This document shows positions 22,139 through 24,973 of a stretch of DNA of 24,973 nt, piece by piece. The notes under the pieces were generated by a model. The model had not been told where the DNA came from and ran no database searches. It saw nothing but the letters and a program-made list of their open reading frames with translations. Origin of the DNA: an uncultured Paraprevotella sp. (GTDB lineage Bacteria > Bacteroidota > Bacteroidia > Bacteroidales > Bacteroidaceae); the NCBI GenBank assembly GCA_900766785.1, contig CAAFWT010000074.1:1-24973 (forward strand). Reading direction: 5' to 3'. Every line of letters begins with the position of its first letter. The stretch's first letter is position 1. A program made the position numbers and the translations under genes.

Positions 22139-22181
22139 TTCGTTATATGTTAGTTCAGGTTGTCAGCAGGGAGCCTTCTTG

Positions 22182-23237
22182 TCAGTTGATGCCACGCTGG
22201 TTGAGGGCATTGGCATATCTGCGGGCATTGCGCAGATGCTCCTGATAGGTGGTTGCAAACCTATGCGTGCCGGAGAAGTCCTCCTTGGCACACATGTACA
22301 GGTAATCATGCTTGGAGTGATTGAGCACGGCATCTATACCCTCTATGCTGGCTATGCGTATGGGCCCAGGAGGCAGTCCGGCATGGATGTAAGTGTTGTA
22401 GGGGCTTTCCACCCTGAGATGCTCGTGGTAGATACGCCTCAGGGTGAAGTCGCCTATGGCAAACTTCACGGTGGGATCGGCTTGCAGGGGCATGCCCACA
22501 TGCAGACGGTTGAGATACATGCCTGCCACATCAGGTTTCTCAGCTGCATTGGCAGTCTCCTCGTCCACGATGCTTGCCAGTGTGCATACCTCTATGGGAG
22601 TCAGATGGCAGGCTTCGGCTTTTTGCAAACGCTCATCGTTCCAAAACTTGAGATATTCCACTTGCATTCTTTCGATGAAGTGGTCAACAGAAATGTCCCA
22701 ATATATATAATAGGTATTGGGAATGAACAGCGAGGGTAGGGTGGCAGGAGAAAAACCTATCTGTGCACATTTGCTGCTGTCGGACATAAAGGAGAGCAAC
22801 TCCTCCTTGTCCATCATCAGGTGCTGACTCAAGTAAGAGGCCATCCTATCCAGTGTCCTTACTGATGGAATGGTCAGGTTGACAGGGTCCTGACTGTGGA
22901 TTTTCAGTTTGTGGAACAGGCTGAACGCACTCTGATTCCTGGTATCATATCGGCCAGTACATATGCGCTTAAGTAACTTGGAACCGAAATTCAATCTCCA
23001 CCCAAGTCCGCTCTTTACCTTTACGGAATCCACCGTATCATCAGAATCTATATAGAGATAGCCGTCCTGTCTGTTGGACCACTGGGAGCGCGTGACGAAC
23101 AGTCCGCTCAATATAATTGTCATGCCCACGAAGCAACATAGGACGAAGGCACCTGTCAGCATTTTGAATCTTGTGGAATTCCCTGTGCTGGGAGCTTGCC
23201 TGACGTCCTTTTCTGGCATTTGTTCCATATCATTCAT
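22182..23237 (-). CDS. mltG: Endolytic murein transglycosylase MltG
   Basis: A 351-residue inner-membrane protein with a short cytoplasmic N-terminus and one membrane segment (about residues 26-48), with the rest periplasmic. The YceG/MltG signature is clear: TLASIVDEETANAAEKPDVAG with the acidic catalytic region at Glu226/Glu227, then MYLNRLHVGMPLQADPTVKFA and ESPYNTYIHAGLPPGPI. It cleaves nascent glycan strands inside peptidoglycan and so sets strand length. The preferred start is 23237; an ATG at 23228 is also in frame. It is first in a likely operon with the DUF5009 and GH30 genes and has a -7 box at 23271-23278. Confidence 0.93.
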   Translation of the reverse strand: MNDMEQMPEKDVRQAPSTGNSTRFKMLTGAFVLCCFVGMTIILSGLFVTRSQWSNRQDGYLYIDSDDTVDSVKVKSGLGWRLNFGSKLLKRICTGRYDTRNQSAFSLFHKLKIHSQDPVNLTIPSVRTLDRMASYLSQHLMMDKEELLSFMSDSSKCAQIGFSPATLPSLFIPNTYYIYWDISVDHFIERMQVEYLKFWNDERLQKAEACHLTPIEVCTLASIVDEETANAAEKPDVAGMYLNRLHVGMPLQADPTVKFAIGDFTLRRIYHEHLRVESPYNTYIHAGLPPGPIRIASIEGIDAVLNHSKHDYLYMCAKEDFSGTHRFATTYQEHLRNARRYANALNQRGIN

Positions 23238-23270
23238 ATGTACATTATATAATATGTATCACAACCGATG

Positions 23271-23278
23271 CAAATTTA
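23271..23278 (-). promoter_or_regulatory. Bacteroidota -7 promoter box for mltG
   Basis: On the minus strand TAAATTTG (complement of 23271-23278) fits TAnnTTTG and lies about 34 bases before the start codon. No convincing TTG is found 20 bases further upstream, so confidence is limited. Confidence 0.45.
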
Positions 23279-23440
23279 CGATTTTCTTCTCGAACAGAGT
23301 TGCATCTCCCGATGTTTAACCCTTATCGTTAGTTGGATTTTCAGTTCCACCCGTATCACTTCTGGAGGCTGCAGTGGATTATCTGAGGTGATGTGTTCCA
23401 TTTTGCCTATAGCAATTATAGGAAAATCCATAGATAGCAG

Positions 23441-23472
23441 TTGGTACGTTTATGGGAGTTGCTCTACTTTTG
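23441..23472 (+). promoter_or_regulatory. Bacteroidota promoter for the small membrane protein and exporter genes
   Basis: TTG at 23441-23443 and TACTTTTG at 23465-23472 are separated by 21 bases. This places the transcription start just before the ATG at 23492 and argues against an in-frame ATG at 23441. Confidence 0.6.
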
Positions 23473-23491
23473 CACGGAATTTCAAAAAAGA

Positions 23492-23722
23492 ATGATTATG
23501 AACTATCCAATGATTACGTGGTGCATTATTGCGGCAGTACTATTGTGTGCATTTATCTTCCGAGCTGTCAAATATGGTTGCACCAAGCTTCGTGGCCGAA
23601 ATATTGGCCACAAGGCAACACCCTTTTTAGAGTATGGCAGGGAAATAGATTTGTTTTACATTCCCGAAGACGATGAGATTCCAGGATTGGCAGACAAAAA
23701 ACATAAAAGTGAAGACCTATAA
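23492..23722 (+). CDS. Small single-pass membrane protein, unknown function
   Basis: A 76-residue protein. After MIMNYP comes one hydrophobic segment (about residues 7-25, ITWCIIAAVLLCAFIFRAV), then a basic stretch (KYGCTKLRGRN) and an acidic tail (FYIPEDDEIPGLADKKHKSEDL). The charge pattern suggests the N-terminus outside and the tail in the cytoplasm. I do not recognise the family. Another ATG at 23498 is possible. The stop is followed after one base by the start of the exporter gene, so it is probably translated with it; a role as an accessory or regulatory subunit is only inference. Confidence 0.6.
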   Translation: MIMNYPMITWCIIAAVLLCAFIFRAVKYGCTKLRGRNIGHKATPFLEYGREIDLFYIPEDDEIPGLADKKHKSEDL

Positions 23723-23723
23723 T

Positions 23724-24506
23724 ATGGATAAGGCTGATGACAGCAACGTATTACGTGAAACAGCCGCATTCCTTGCTGAATACGCCTCTCTGCTGTCGGG
23801 ATGTGGTGCCACATGTATCCGTATAGAGAAAAACACGAAGCGGATGGGGAGGGCCTTCGGTGTGAACATTGACACATTCATCATGCCGGCTCATGTGTCG
23901 GTCTCGGTGTGGAATACAGATCGGACGAATGATGTTACGGCTCTACGCAAGACCCCCAGCTGTGGCATAAGCTTCAATCTGAACACACGATTGAGCCAGC
24001 TCAGCTGGGAAGTGGCCGATAACAGATTGGACCTTCCATCTGCCATTGAGCGTTTTGAGCGCATTAAGACGACAAAGCCGACAGGGAAATGGGAGGTGCT
24101 GATTCTGGCAAGCCTTGCCAACACCGCCTTCTGCCGTCTTTTCGGCGGCGACGTGTCTTCCATGCTGATAGTGCTCGTATCGACATTGACAGGCTACAGG
24201 CTCAAGCAGATTATGCTCGAGGATGGATGCGACATACGCCTGACGTTCCTTTGTGCCTCATTCTTCTCTGCTTCCATCAGTGCTGGAGGACACATCTTCA
24301 ATATCGGCTCCACTCCAGAATTGGCAATCGGTACAAGTGTTTTGTACTTGATTCCTGGAGTGCCGTATATAAATTCAGTCAGCGATATGATATACAGACA
24401 TTATTTGTGCGCGTTCAGCCGTTTCTTGGATGCTGCCGTGCTGACCGCCTGTCTGTCTGCAGGGCTATGTGCCGGAATGCTTTTACTTGGGTTGAAATGG
24501 TTTTAG
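23724..24506 (+). CDS. Threonine/serine exporter, ThrE N-terminal half
   Basis: A 260-residue protein matching the larger half of ThrE-type exporters (DUF1212). The soluble N-terminal part (ETAAFLAEYASLLSGCGATCIRIEKNTKRMGRAFG) precedes about five membrane segments, with LGTSVLYLIPGVPYINSVSDMIYRH-type sequence near the C-terminus. Such proteins export threonine and serine by proton exchange. The start at 23724, one base after the previous stop, is preferred; an upstream ATG at 23673 would overlap the small protein gene. The second half is encoded by a separate gene six bases downstream, so the exporter is split. Confidence 0.85.
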   Translation: MDKADDSNVLRETAAFLAEYASLLSGCGATCIRIEKNTKRMGRAFGVNIDTFIMPAHVSVSVWNTDRTNDVTALRKTPSCGISFNLNTRLSQLSWEVADNRLDLPSAIERFERIKTTKPTGKWEVLILASLANTAFCRLFGGDVSSMLIVLVSTLTGYRLKQIMLEDGCDIRLTFLCASFFSASISAGGHIFNIGSTPELAIGTSVLYLIPGVPYINSVSDMIYRHYLCAFSRFLDAAVLTACLSAGLCAGMLLLGLKWF

Positions 24507-24512
24507 GGTATT

Positions 24513-24973
24513 ATGTGGAATGATATTTTTGTTAATGTTTTCGGGGACGGCTTCTTTGCTGCGATAGCGGCAATCGGTTTTTCCAGTATAAGCAATACTC
24601 CTCGGCGTGCCTATCTGACGTGCGCCCTTATAGCGGCAGTCGGACATGCCATACGTTATGTGCTGACCAATCCGGACTTATGTGGTCTGCACATCATCCT
24701 TGCCGGCACGGTGGCATCGTTTGCCGTAGGGATGTTTGCTGTGTTGTTTGCATCATATATAAAATGTCCGGCAGAGGTATGCTTCTTCCCCGCTTTGTTG
24801 CCTATGATACCCGGTATATATGCCTACCGTACTATCGAGGCCCTGTTGTCATGTCTGTATCATACAGAGGAAGAGGTCTTCGGTCATTATTTTTACCTCT
24901 TCGCATACAATGGCCTTACCTGTATGTTCATTGTCTTAGGCATGGTCATCGGGGCTACAGTGCCGGTTTTTCT
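24513..24973 (+). CDS. Threonine/serine exporter, second half (ThrE_2), cut by the window edge
   Basis: An open frame begins at the ATG at 24513, six bases after the preceding stop, and stays open for 153 codons to the window end, so the protein is incomplete here. It shows four to five membrane segments and the block CFFPALLPMIPGIYAYR, characteristic of the ThrE_2 (DUF3815) family, which pairs with the larger half to make the complete exporter. The normal length is about 150-165 residues, so only a few residues should be missing. Confidence 0.82.
   Translation, partial: MWNDIFVNVFGDGFFAAIAAIGFSSISNTPRRAYLTCALIAAVGHAIRYVLTNPDLCGLHIILAGTVASFAVGMFAVLFASYIKCPAEVCFFPALLPMIPGIYAYRTIEALLSCLYHTEEEVFGHYFYLFAYNGLTCMFIVLGMVIGATVPVF

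Overview
The window reads as chromosomal DNA of a Bacteroidota bacterium, most likely of the Prevotella/Segatella group. The evidence is promoters of the Bacteroidota type (a -7 box TAnnTTTG with a TTG or TTTG about 20-22 bases upstream), the absence of strong Shine-Dalgarno sites, short leaders, an outer-membrane TonB receptor with an N-terminal carboxypeptidase-regulatory-like domain, many lipoproteins, an NhaD antiporter and MenA. I estimate GC at roughly half. No tRNA, rRNA, insertion sequence, integrase or CRISPR array is visible. The species assignment is inference.

Layout. (1) 1-3302, plus strand: a secreted SGNH hydrolase, a small exported protein of unknown function, then an unknown 129-residue protein tightly coupled to nhaD. 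(2) 3303-4060: a long gene-free stretch between convergent genes, holding a triplet of palindromes with a 22-base period and a separate 44-base near-perfect palindrome. (3) 4061-11814, minus strand: in transcription order Gfo/Idh/MocA oxidoreductase, MenA, a single-domain EamA protein, an HXXEE membrane protein and a GH35-like secreted glycosidase; then, from their own promoters, a lipocalin-like lipoprotein, a Bcp peroxiredoxin and an AlaX-like editing protein, and a Tat-exported FAD protein. (4) 11815-12755: a second 22-base-period palindrome triplet, then a rhodanese lipoprotein coupled to a Cys-rich small protein. (5) 13046-17984, plus strand: a three-gene operon of TonB-dependent receptor, beta-helix lipoprotein and purple-acid-phosphatase-like enzyme, preceded by TGTAA-type repeats spaced by multiples of 11 bases that resemble a Pho-type operator. 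(6) 17985-18508: a heavily structured gene-free stretch with nested inverted repeats, a terminator-like hairpin and a third 22-base-period palindrome triplet. (7) 18509-23237, minus strand: MltG, a DUF5009 membrane acyltransferase-like protein and a GH30 enzyme with lectin-like modules. (8) 23492-end, plus strand: a small membrane protein followed by a split threonine/serine exporter, the last gene cut by the window edge.

The least explained signals are the three intergenic triplets of hyphenated palindromes, all with exactly 22-base spacing although the core sequence differs from locus to locus, and the repeated promoter sites in front of the receptor/phosphatase operon, which together suggest a phosphate-responsive phosphoester-scavenging system.
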